Part shown: positions 46,624 through 54,591 of the stretch, piece after piece | How positions within the stretch are numbered: position 1 is the first letter of the stretch | Layout of the letters: every line of letters begins with the position of its first letter | NCBI RefSeq assembly: GCF_014698845.1 | Contig: NZ_JACJTV010000004.1 | Span: forward strand, 124,001-188,000 | Reading direction: 5' to 3' | Origin: Coleofasciculus sp. FACHB-1120 | GTDB taxonomy: Bacteria; Cyanobacteriota; Cyanobacteriia; Cyanobacteriales; FACHB-T130 | Length of the DNA stretch: 64,000 nt | Made by a program: the position numbers and the translations under genes | The notes under the pieces: generated by a model | Databases searched by the model: none | Told to the model about the DNA's origin: nothing | Seen by the model: only the letters and a program-made list of their open reading frames with translations

Positions 46624-47164
46624 TCGCAGGAAACAGCGGTTTCAGCATCCACAACGACTGGGTTTGGTAGCCGAGGCTGCGGTAGAGATTCAACGCGGGT
46701 TGATTGGTTTGAAAGACTTGCAGACCCATTTGGCGATCGCCTCTTGCCCTCGCCCAGTCTTCGGCATAATTGACCAAAGCTTTTCCTATACCACGTCGCC
46801 GGTATTCTGGCAAAACATAAAGTAAAAAAATGTGGGCATGGCGATCGCCTGTCACCTGATCCACGGCATTCCCCAGCCAAAGACAAGCTACTTGGGAAGG
46901 ATGAATTGAAGGATGATGAACGGATGAGCCAGGGATTGAAGAATCTGTTTCTTCCTTTTTTATTCCTCCTTCTTCCTTTAGTTCAACCCACCACAAAGGC
47001 GTTTTTTTAGAAAAGTATTGCTCAACCGTTTCAGCGAGATGAGAAAAATCTTTTTGTTCTGGAAAAAGTTCCTGGTAAGTCAGCTGCATGAATTTCACGA
47101 GACTTGCTCGATTCAGACTCGATCCTTCGCGCAGCTGATACCCCGGCAATAACAGACAAGGCAT
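46610..47164 (-). CDS. GNAT family N-acetyltransferase
   Basis: Acetyl-CoA dependent acetyltransferase, 184 residues. The acetyl-CoA loop is LPEYRRRGIGKALVNYAEDWA and the C-terminal motif is NQPALNLYRSLGYQ. A Gly/Glu/Ser-rich insertion (about residues 65-85) separates the N-terminal part. The substrate is unknown. It starts one base after the preceding gene on this strand. Confidence 0.88.
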   Translation of the reverse strand: MPCLLLPGYQLREGSSLNRASLVKFMQLTYQELFPEQKDFSHLAETVEQYFSKKTPLWWVELKEEGGIKKEETDSSIPGSSVHHPSIHPSQVACLWLGNAVDQVTGDRHAHIFLLYVLPEYRRRGIGKALVNYAEDWARARGDRQMGLQVFQTNQPALNLYRSLGYQTQSLWMLKPLFPAIPEP

Positions 47165-47165
47165 T

Positions 47166-47390
47166 TTAGACTATCGATTTTAGATCGGAGATCAATCCTA
47201 AATCCATCATTCCCAAGCCAAAATCAGATGCCGGTGCCTGAGCGTGTTCCCCAGGGGGATCAACTTCCTCAATAGGTGCGGGTGCTGCCATATCAGAGGG
47301 TAAAAAGATGCGGGCGCTAACTGCCACCAGCGCCACAAAAAAGATTAACACCGCGATCAAGGGAGCAATATACTGACGAAAGATAGCCAT
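47166..47390 (-). CDS. Single-pass membrane protein, function unknown
   Basis: A 74-residue protein with one hydrophobic segment (IAPLIAVLIFFVALVAVSARIF), then a Pro/Glu/Asp-rich cytoplasmic or lumenal tail. One base separates it from the GNAT gene; the two are likely co-transcribed. No family recognised. Confidence 0.7.
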   Translation of the reverse strand: MAIFRQYIAPLIAVLIFFVALVAVSARIFLPSDMAAPAPIEEVDPPGEHAQAPASDFGLGMMDLGLISDLKSIV

Positions 47391-47444
47391 AGCAAAAGAT
47401 TCTAAGAATTGTGCTTAAGATTTGTTAAGCTCTCTATTTCTATC

Positions 47445-48758
47445 CTACAACTGTTGAGAGTCATCGTCTTCATCATCTAGTACCTCTCGAGGGATTTCTG
47501 GCACGGAACGCGGATTCCAGGGAGCAAAGATGGGCAGCAGAAGTAATCCAGGCAAGGCAGCAGCGATGCTAATTAGGAAAAAGGAAGGCCAACCTGTGGC
47601 TTCTGCGATTCGACCCGCGGGAGCAACTAAAATATCACGGCTGACTGCCATCAAACTAGAGAGTAAAGCATACTGGGTTGCTGAGAAGCGCTGGTTACAA
47701 AGACTCATCAAAAAGGCTACAAAAGCGGCGTTTCCGAGTCCAGCACAAAAGTTTTCAATATTAATGGTCAGTACAAGTAACTGATAATTTTTCCCGACTT
47801 GTGCAAGGAGGAAATAAGTAAAATTACTCACTGCTTGCAAAGCACCAAATACCCAAAGTGAGCGATTAATACCGATTTTGCTGAGAATTGCACCGCCTGA
47901 AAGAGCGCCAACAATGCTTGCCAGTAATCCCATGCCGCCCTGAATTGCACCAACTTCTGCGGAAGAGAAGTTTAAGCCAGTCTTCTCCAACAAAAAGGGC
48001 GTGGACATATTATTAACGAGCGCGTCACCCAGTTTGTAGAGAACAATAAAAACTAGAATCAAAAATCCTTGGCTCTGACCATTGCGTTGGAAGAATTCAA
48101 TAAATGGCAAAGACACCGCTTCTGATAAGGAATCGGGTGGGCGATCGCGCTGTATGGGTTCCGGTGCCCAAATTGAACTCACGAAGCCAATTGCCATCAA
48201 CAGCGACATCAACAAGTAAACTGTAGGCCAAGACAATTTTTCTGCGAAAATCAGCGCCAAACCACCCGTAATCAGCAAGGCAACGCGATACCCTAAAACA
48301 AAAATCGCTGCCCCGGCTCCCATTTCCCGTTCTTCCAAGACATCAGTGCGATAGGCGTCAACGGCGATGTCTTGAGTCGCACTGAAAAAGGCAATGAGTA
48401 AAGCATTGACGGCTAACAGTTGCAAAGCTTGCGAGGGCTTTTGGAGCGCCATTGCTGCGATCGCTAACAACAATGCCCCTTGCGTTAGAACTAGCCAGCC
48501 ACGACGACGCCCCAGAAACGGCGGCACAAAGCGGTCGAGTAAGGGCGACCAAATAAACTTGAGCGAATAGGGCAAACCTACCAAGCTGAACAACCCAATC
48601 GCGCTTAAATTCACGTTCTCGACTGTCATCCAGGCTTGCAAAGTCTTACTCGTCAAGAACAAGGGCAAACCTGACGCAAAGCCCAGAAACAAAAGAGCCG
48701 CCATCTTGCGGCTTTGAAAAACTTGAAAAAAAGATTGGGTTGCTTTCACGGCTGACAA
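47445..48758 (-). CDS. AmpG-like muropeptide MFS transporter
   Basis: Major facilitator of 437 residues with about 12-14 helices. It matches the AmpG permease pattern: GFASGLPLFLTSKTLQAWM, LPYSLKFIWSPLLDRF, SATQDIAVDAYRTD and a C-terminal acidic tail (DDEDDDSQQL). In other bacteria it brings anhydro-muropeptides into the cytosol for recycling. The start used is TTG at 48758 with AAGGAG three bases upstream; GTG at 48749 is an alternative. Confidence 0.85.
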   Translation of the reverse strand: MSAVKATQSFFQVFQSRKMAALLFLGFASGLPLFLTSKTLQAWMTVENVNLSAIGLFSLVGLPYSLKFIWSPLLDRFVPPFLGRRRGWLVLTQGALLLAIAAMALQKPSQALQLLAVNALLIAFFSATQDIAVDAYRTDVLEEREMGAGAAIFVLGYRVALLITGGLALIFAEKLSWPTVYLLMSLLMAIGFVSSIWAPEPIQRDRPPDSLSEAVSLPFIEFFQRNGQSQGFLILVFIVLYKLGDALVNNMSTPFLLEKTGLNFSSAEVGAIQGGMGLLASIVGALSGGAILSKIGINRSLWVFGALQAVSNFTYFLLAQVGKNYQLLVLTINIENFCAGLGNAAFVAFLMSLCNQRFSATQYALLSSLMAVSRDILVAPAGRIAEATGWPSFFLISIAAALPGLLLLPIFAPWNPRSVPEIPREVLDDEDDDSQQL

Positions 48759-48804
48759 AGGCTCCTTACGAACTTTTAGTCATTAGTTTGTTGTCCTTGC
48801 TAGT

Positions 48805-48860
48805 GGGTAATCGGTAATCGGTAATGCCTTGTATGAATTACCAATTACCAATTACCAATT
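48805..48860. repeat. Heptamer tandem repeats facing each other
   Basis: About three heptamer units of type TAATCGG (48805-48825) face about three units of type ATTACCA (48837-48860) and form an imperfect hairpin. It lies between the AmpG start and lexA end. Typical of cyanobacterial short tandem repeats. Confidence 0.75.
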
Positions 48861-48973
48861 GCCGTTTCTCCAATCCCTAATGACTCAGGAGAATGGCTCT
48901 TTTAGTATTGAGACATCATCCCATAGAGAGAAACCTTTTCCCGGAGACTTCGATAAGGGGAACACGAAGAATG

Positions 48974-49612
48974 TTATCGCCTTCGAGATCCCGATTTCAT
49001 GGCAGCAAACTCATAGCCGCGCCAGACACCGACCAATATACCTTGTACCTCCACTTGGTTCGCCTTTACCTTAATGGGGTCGTATTTGGTATTCGCTGGT
49101 TTGAGCGTAATTTGCTCTCCCTGACGGTGATAGCGTTTCAAAGTCGTCCCGTGTCCTTCGACTCGTGCTGCCACAATCGTGCCATTTTTCACCCGATCCG
49201 GTTCGGGTACGGGTCGCATGATGACCATATCGCCTTCGGCAATTTGGTCATCAATCATGCTGTCTCCGATCACCCGGAGAGCATAATAATCTGGCTGACG
49301 AAACAGGGAAGCCAAATCCAGCTGTTCGACCGTATCAGTAAAAGGTTCAACAAGACCACCGGCAGCGATCGCTCCTAAAACCGGCACTCCACCCGTACCA
49401 GAGCGTACAATCCTAATCGTGCGGGCTTTTCCTTCCGTCCAGTCAATATAGCCTTTCGCACGCAAGTGTTCCAGGCGGCTCTGAACTGGCGCAGGCGACT
49501 TCAGTTCCATTGCCCGCATCATCTGCCGAATTGAAGGCGCGTGTTGATATTGACTGATATATTCCACCAGCCAATTATAAAGTTGCTGCTGAGCATCAGT
49601 TAAGGGTTCCAT
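48974..49612 (-). CDS. lexA: LexA repressor
   Basis: SOS-type repressor of 212 residues. Residues 1-65 form a winged HTH; cleavage would occur at Ala84-Gly85 (AIAAGG), with catalytic Ser118 in VIGDSM and Lys159 in TTLKR. All three are intact, unlike the LexA proteins of some cyanobacteria. ATG at 49612 starts MEPLTDAQQQLYNWL. A LexA box lies 34 bases upstream (49646-49659), so autoregulation is likely. Confidence 0.94.
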   Translation of the reverse strand: MEPLTDAQQQLYNWLVEYISQYQHAPSIRQMMRAMELKSPAPVQSRLEHLRAKGYIDWTEGKARTIRIVRSGTGGVPVLGAIAAGGLVEPFTDTVEQLDLASLFRQPDYYALRVIGDSMIDDQIAEGDMVIMRPVPEPDRVKNGTIVAARVEGHGTTLKRYHRQGEQITLKPANTKYDPIKVKANQVEVQGILVGVWRGYEFAAMKSGSRRR

Positions 49613-49645
49613 AAAACAATAGGGGAATACTAATCTACGTCCTAT

Positions 49646-49659
49646 AGAACATTCGTACT
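49646..49659 (-). promoter_or_regulatory. LexA box upstream of lexA
   Basis: Minus strand AGTACGAATGTTCT fits RGTACNNNDGTWCB, the LexA operator consensus reported for Anabaena, at every position. It lies 34 bases before the lexA start, where an autorepressing operator would be expected. Confidence 0.75.
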
Positions 49660-49748
49660 ACTAAAATCTTCGTCTGTCCAGTAGCTAATGACGAATGATT
49701 TTGAAACAATTAGTCATTCGCCATTTGTCATCCGTAATTAGCAAATTG

Positions 49749-50669
49749 TTAATCTGCTCCTAAAAGACTCACCAACAAAGCTTTCTGCGCGTGCATTCGG
49801 TTTTCTGCCTGATCCCAAACCCGCGACTGAGAACCTTCCATGACAGCATCGGTAATTTCTTCCTCCCGATGAGCCGGTAAACAATGCAGTACAATTGCAT
49901 CAGGATCGGCAATACTTAACAGCTGCTCATTCACCTGGTAAGGTTGAAAAATTGGAATTCTGGCATTCGCCTGTTCCTCTTGTCCCATACTTGCCCAAAC
50001 ATCGGTATAAAGCACGTGGGCACCTTTAGCGGCAGCTTCGGGATCGTTAGTAATTGTCACCTCTGTGTTCCCCTGAGCAATCTTTTTCGCTTGCTCGACA
50101 ATTGCCTCATCGGGTTGATACTCCGCAGGTGTAGCAATTCTCACATTCATCCTCATCAACGCGCAGCCCAAAAGCAGCGAGTTCGCCATATTATTGCCAT
50201 CTCCCAGATAAGTCAAGGTCAGCCCATCTGGCGTTCCAAAGCACTCTTGAACAGTTAACAAATCAGCTAAAACCTGACAGGGATGTTCTAAATCTGACAG
50301 CGCATTGATAATCGGAATTTTGGCATAGTTCGCAAAAGATTGCAGATCCTCCTGCTCAAATGTCCGAATCGCTAGGATGTCTAGATAGCGATCCAACACC
50401 CGTGCTGTATCCACCAACGGTTCTCCCCGGCTCACCTGGGTAACATTAGGATTAAGGTCTATCACCTGACCGCCTAGCTGGTACATTGCCACTGAAAAGC
50501 TGACGCGAGTCCGTGTAGACGCTTTATAAAACAACAGCCCTAACACCTTATTACAGCGCAAACTGAGCTGATGCGTCTTCAGCTGGGCTGCCAAATCCAA
50601 AAGTTCTTTCATTTCCTCAGCACTGAGGTCTGCCAGACTTAGGAGATCTCGTCCTTTCAATGCTTCCAT
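49749..50669 (-). CDS. argF: Ornithine carbamoyltransferase
   Basis: Arginine biosynthesis: carbamoyl phosphate plus ornithine to citrulline. The 306 residues show the carbamoyl-phosphate motif FYKASTRTRVSFS, SDLEHPCQVLADLLT, YLGDGNNMANSLLLG with the ornithine Asn, and VLHCLPAHREEEITD. Length is normal. Confidence 0.97.
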   Translation of the reverse strand: MEALKGRDLLSLADLSAEEMKELLDLAAQLKTHQLSLRCNKVLGLLFYKASTRTRVSFSVAMYQLGGQVIDLNPNVTQVSRGEPLVDTARVLDRYLDILAIRTFEQEDLQSFANYAKIPIINALSDLEHPCQVLADLLTVQECFGTPDGLTLTYLGDGNNMANSLLLGCALMRMNVRIATPAEYQPDEAIVEQAKKIAQGNTEVTITNDPEAAAKGAHVLYTDVWASMGQEEQANARIPIFQPYQVNEQLLSIADPDAIVLHCLPAHREEEITDAVMEGSQSRVWDQAENRMHAQKALLVSLLGAD

Positions 50670-51467
50670 TTTTATCCCCGATGAGTGAAGTGAAATGCGT
50701 TCCCGCAGCGTGAGTCCTAACAGATCGCGTCGTTTTGACTCTACTTAGCTCTTGTTATACCGTTTTAAAACCCTACCAGATTTTTATCGACTTATCTGTG
50801 GCAGAGGATTGTAGCTGAAAGACTATCTAAATCTCGGATGTGTAAGCTAGGTTAATTTCACCAAACCCAGCACTGGTAAAGTTTTTTGGGTTTTGTCAAC
50901 TTAACCAAACCTACGATTTTTCAAGGGTTTCAGGAGCTTTGGATAGCCTTTGAGGAATCGTAGAGACAAGTCCATGAGTCACTAGGAGTGTTTTCAACCA
51001 CATCAGGAGGAAAACCTTCCGGTCAGCAACCCATTTTTGCAGAAGTTAACGAGTTTCAAGGGTAAATGTTTTTTCTGCTCCAGCAGCTTAATAAAGAGTT
51101 GCAAATTCCAAATTATATTTTCCCAGTCTCTTTTACCCCTAACTCTCGAAAAATCTTTTTTTAAACGAGAAATAAACCGCAATAAAGACAAAACAAACCA
51201 TGATAAAGGTGTCGGTATGCTGAAGGTTCCCTTTCTCTCATCCTAGGAAAAAATTGAGCGAAATGCTCAGCCTGGTCTCCCTACCCAGAAAATAGGTTGC
51301 AAGAATTAACAAACTCATATATGCCGCTTAGGTTTGTTACACTTAAAATTTTTAGTAGAACCTTAAGCTGATCAATTAAGCTGAACAAGTATATTTACCA
51401 AAGTAATCGTTTAGCCAGGAAAATGGTTGGAAATATTACAGAAATATAATTTTATAGAATTGTGAAT
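50670..51467. other. Long intergenic region with possible structured RNA
   Basis: About 800 bases with no gene supported. Two overlapping short frames near 51003-51246 on opposite strands lack ribosome sites. The clearest feature is a set of inverted repeats at 50849-50963, listed separately. The promoter of the downstream cyclase gene is probably in the last 150 bases. Confidence 0.5.
50849..50963. other. Two adjacent inverted-repeat structures
   Basis: First structure: GGTTAA near 50850 pairs with TTAACC near 50900, and inside it CCAAACCCA with TTGGGTTTTG. Second: CTACGATT (50911-50918) pairs with AATCGTAG (50956-50963). No known RNA family was recognised, and the stems can be read on both strands. 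Confidence 0.35.
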
Positions 51468-54400
51468 ATGAAATTTCCCTTCGCGGTGAAAATAGGGCTA
51501 GCTATCTCGCTTCTTTCAGTTGGAGTCACTAGCACTAGCGTTTATTTTTTCTACTCAAAAACAAACCAAATTGTTTTAAACCAGATGTCAGAGCGACTTA
51601 AAGATGTAGGTCGTCAAGGAGCATCTCTGTTGGAGCAAGACAAACAAGAAACGATTCAACGGCTTCGCCAGTCTATTGAAAAAAAGTCTCTGCCTAGTAG
51701 CCAAAAAATCGGCACGCTAGAATCTGGAGAAATCACTGCTTCCTTACTGCCTAAAATTGCCCAAGAAGCTATGCAATCTCAGGATTATCAAGACCTTGTG
51801 CAAGTTTTGACAAAAATTAGAAGTAGTAGCCGAAGAAAAGTATTTCCAGTGAGATTTCTGAGACAAGCACCGGAAGTTAAAGAGAAGATTCCGCTTATTC
51901 GCTCAACCTACCTTATCGTTAGTATCCCAGAATCACCAGAATATCAAATTGTCAAATTTCTGGCTCATGCCAATTCCAAAAACACACTAGATCATAAAGA
52001 AAAATCAATTGGAAATTTATATGCGACTGACCAAAAAGAACTACAACAAGCTTTTGAGGGGGAGGCACAAGCGGGCAGAAAATTCTATACGGATGAAATG
52101 GGGACTTTTCTAAAAGCAGCTATTCCTATTAAAGATGAAGCAGATAATGTTATTGCGGTTTTAGTTTTAGAGTATGACGGTACTAACGAAATCAATCAAA
52201 TCTATAAATTACAATCCATTTGTATCAGTATTATTGGTATTAGTTTAATCATGTCAATGCTGGTCGCATTTTTGCTGGCGCGGTGGTTGGGAAGCCCTAT
52301 CGAAAAATTATTAGAAGGTGCCCAAAAAGTATGCGATCGCAACTTTGACATTTGTATAGATGTTAAAAGCAAAGATGAGCTAGGACTGCTGGCCGATGCC
52401 TTTAATTCGATGGTAGCGGAAATACGAGATTATGCCCAAAGTCTAGAATCTAAAAACAAAGATTTATTACAAATCAATCAACTAAAGGATGAATTTTTAG
52501 CCAATACTTCTCAAGAACTAAAGAATCCTTTAGATGGAATAATCGGTATTGCTGACTCTCTTGTAGAGGGAGCTGCTGGACAACTATCGGAAATTCAAAA
52601 GCAAAACTTGTTAATGATTTTGCAAAGTAGTCAGCGTCTAGCAAGTATGGTTAACGATATTGTTGATTTAGAAAAAATTAAGCATAAAACACTGGAGTTA
52701 AAACTCAGACCAGTAGGAATGCAAGAAATTGCCGATGTAGTTTTAACCCTTGCTAAACCTTTTGCAGATATCAAAGGTTTGCGCTTGATTAATCGGATTG
52801 AACCTACTGCCCCACTGGTACATGCTGATGAAAATAGAGTTCAACAAATTCTGCATAATTTAGTTAGTAATGCGATTAAATTCACTAATACAGGTTGTAT
52901 AGAAGTCTTTTCCTCGGTTTCAGATGATTACATGGAAATCACGGTTGCAGATACCGGAATCGGCATTCCAATCAGTAGATTAAATACCATTTTTGATGCT
53001 TTTGAACTTACCGAAGAATCTATTCTTAGACCTTACGTGGGGATGGGTATTCGCCTTGCAGTTACCAAACAACTGGTGGAGTTGCATGGCGGCAAAATTC
53101 AGGTAGAATCCACTCTAGAAAAAGGTTCGTGGTTTACTTTTACACTACCGATGTCAGGAAATTTGGAAATTTTACAACAAACGCTTTCTCAAGAAGTCAG
53201 TTTAAAGGAGGTTGAAATTAAAAATTTTCAGTTTGAAAGGTTACAAGATTATTTACAACCTGCACCCCAAGAGGGAAAATTTAAAATTTTAATTGTAGAT
53301 GACGATCCAGTTAATCTTCAGATCCTTAACAATTATCTCTGTTTAGAAAATTATACGGTTTATCAAGCGAGAAATGGAATCGCTGCTTTAGAAGCCATTG
53401 AGCAAGGTCTAAAGCCTGACTTAATTTTACTTGATGTAATGATGCCAAAAATGTCAGGCTATGAAGTTTGCAAAAAAATTCGCCAAACTTTTCCTGCGAA
53501 TGAATTACCAATTGTGATTGTGACAGAAGCGCATAGCGTTGCTAATTTATTAGAAACTTTTGGTTCTGGAGCCAATGATTATCTAACTAAACCTATTTCA
53601 AGACACGAACTAATAGCGCGAATAGAGACTCATCTTGAACTTTCTAAAATAAATATTGCTTATGGTCGATTTGTGCCTCGGCAATTTATTAGTCTACTGG
53701 GAGAAGAAAGTATTGTTAATGTAAAACTTGGCGACCAGGTGCAGAAAGAAATGACAATCCTCTTTTCTGACATTCGCAACTTTACTAGCCTTTCAGAAGT
53801 GATGTCACCCAAAGAAAATTTTAATTTTATTAATTCTTACTTGAGTCGGGTAAGCCCAGTTATCCGGAATAATAATGGCTTTATAGATAAATATATTGGA
53901 GATGCGGTGATGGCGCTTTTTCCGGAAAGCGCTGAAGATGCTTTGCGGGCAGCGATTGAAATGCAAAAACAAGTCTCGCAGTACAATATGGAACGCCGAA
54001 GAAGCAATTTACCTCCTATCGCTATCGGCATTGGCATCCATAGTGGCAGTTTGATGCTAGGCACGATTGGAGATGAACAGCGTATGGAAGGAACCGTGAT
54101 TTCAGATGCTGTGAATCTGGCGTCTCGTCTGGAAGATTTGACCAAAGCCTACGGAGCTTCTATTATTATTAGTGAAAAGACTTTGCTGGGTTTAGCAGAT
54201 CCCACTCGATACAATTATAGATTTTTGGATAAAGTTAATATTAAAGGCCGTAAAGATTTATCGCCTATTTTTGAAGTTTTTGATGGTGTTATCTTAGAGA
54301 GTTTAGAGCTAAAGAGCAAAACTAGAAGCTCTTTTGAATGGGGAATTCATCTCTATTACAGCAAAAAATATGCCTCTGCGGAGGAAATTTTCAAGAAGGT

Positions 54401-54521
54401 CTTAGAGCAAAATAATCAAGATAAAGCGGCCAGCCTTTATGTTAAACGTTGTCAGAGATTTCAAAAACGGGGAACCGATGAAAGATGGGATGAAATTGAG
54501 TCTTTCGAGGAAGTATTTTAG
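51468..54521 (+). CDS. Hybrid kinase-like / receiver / class III adenylate cyclase
   Basis: About 1017 residues. Order: short TM (7-27), sensor region (about 30-240), second TM (245-265), HAMP (about 266-330), a histidine-kinase-like HisKA/HATPase (about 335-560), receiver (about 605-720), class III cyclase (about 755-935), C-terminal TPR-like helix. In the H-box the usual His is Gln: FLANTSQELKNPLDG (Gln at about residue 349, codon CAA at 52512). The ATP lid G2 box is altered too (YVGMGIRLAVTK). The receiver is intact (LILLDVMMPKMSG, VDDDP, LTKP). The cyclase has FSDIRNFTSLSE, KYIGDAVMA and DAVNLASRLED. It looks like a cyclase regulated by a receiver that must be phosphorylated by another kinase. 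ATG at 51468 is chosen over GTG at 51462. Confidence 0.9.
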   Translation: MKFPFAVKIGLAISLLSVGVTSTSVYFFYSKTNQIVLNQMSERLKDVGRQGASLLEQDKQETIQRLRQSIEKKSLPSSQKIGTLESGEITASLLPKIAQEAMQSQDYQDLVQVLTKIRSSSRRKVFPVRFLRQAPEVKEKIPLIRSTYLIVSIPESPEYQIVKFLAHANSKNTLDHKEKSIGNLYATDQKELQQAFEGEAQAGRKFYTDEMGTFLKAAIPIKDEADNVIAVLVLEYDGTNEINQIYKLQSICISIIGISLIMSMLVAFLLARWLGSPIEKLLEGAQKVCDRNFDICIDVKSKDELGLLADAFNSMVAEIRDYAQSLESKNKDLLQINQLKDEFLANTSQELKNPLDGIIGIADSLVEGAAGQLSEIQKQNLLMILQSSQRLASMVNDIVDLEKIKHKTLELKLRPVGMQEIADVVLTLAKPFADIKGLRLINRIEPTAPLVHADENRVQQILHNLVSNAIKFTNTGCIEVFSSVSDDYMEITVADTGIGIPISRLNTIFDAFELTEESILRPYVGMGIRLAVTKQLVELHGGKIQVESTLEKGSWFTFTLPMSGNLEILQQTLSQEVSLKEVEIKNFQFERLQDYLQPAPQEGKFKILIVDDDPVNLQILNNYLCLENYTVYQARNGIAALEAIEQGLKPDLILLDVMMPKMSGYEVCKKIRQTFPANELPIVIVTEAHSVANLLETFGSGANDYLTKPISRHELIARIETHLELSKINIAYGRFVPRQFISLLGEESIVNVKLGDQVQKEMTILFSDIRNFTSLSEVMSPKENFNFINSYLSRVSPVIRNNNGFIDKYIGDAVMALFPESAEDALRAAIEMQKQVSQYNMERRRSNLPPIAIGIGIHSGSLMLGTIGDEQRMEGTVISDAVNLASRLEDLTKAYGASIIISEKTLLGLADPTRYNYRFLDKVNIKGRKDLSPIFEVFDGVILESLELKSKTRSSFEWGIHLYYSKKYASAEEIFKKVLEQNNQDKAASLYVKRCQRFQKRGTDERWDEIESFEEVF

Positions 54522-54591
54522 GCAAAACGACAGGAGGGGATGTTTAGAGAGTGGGTTGCCAAGGCAACCTGCATCGCCGATTACCAATTCC

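Noticed and set aside
51003-51246. Two short overlapping frames on opposite strands
   Set aside because: No ribosome site and low complexity.
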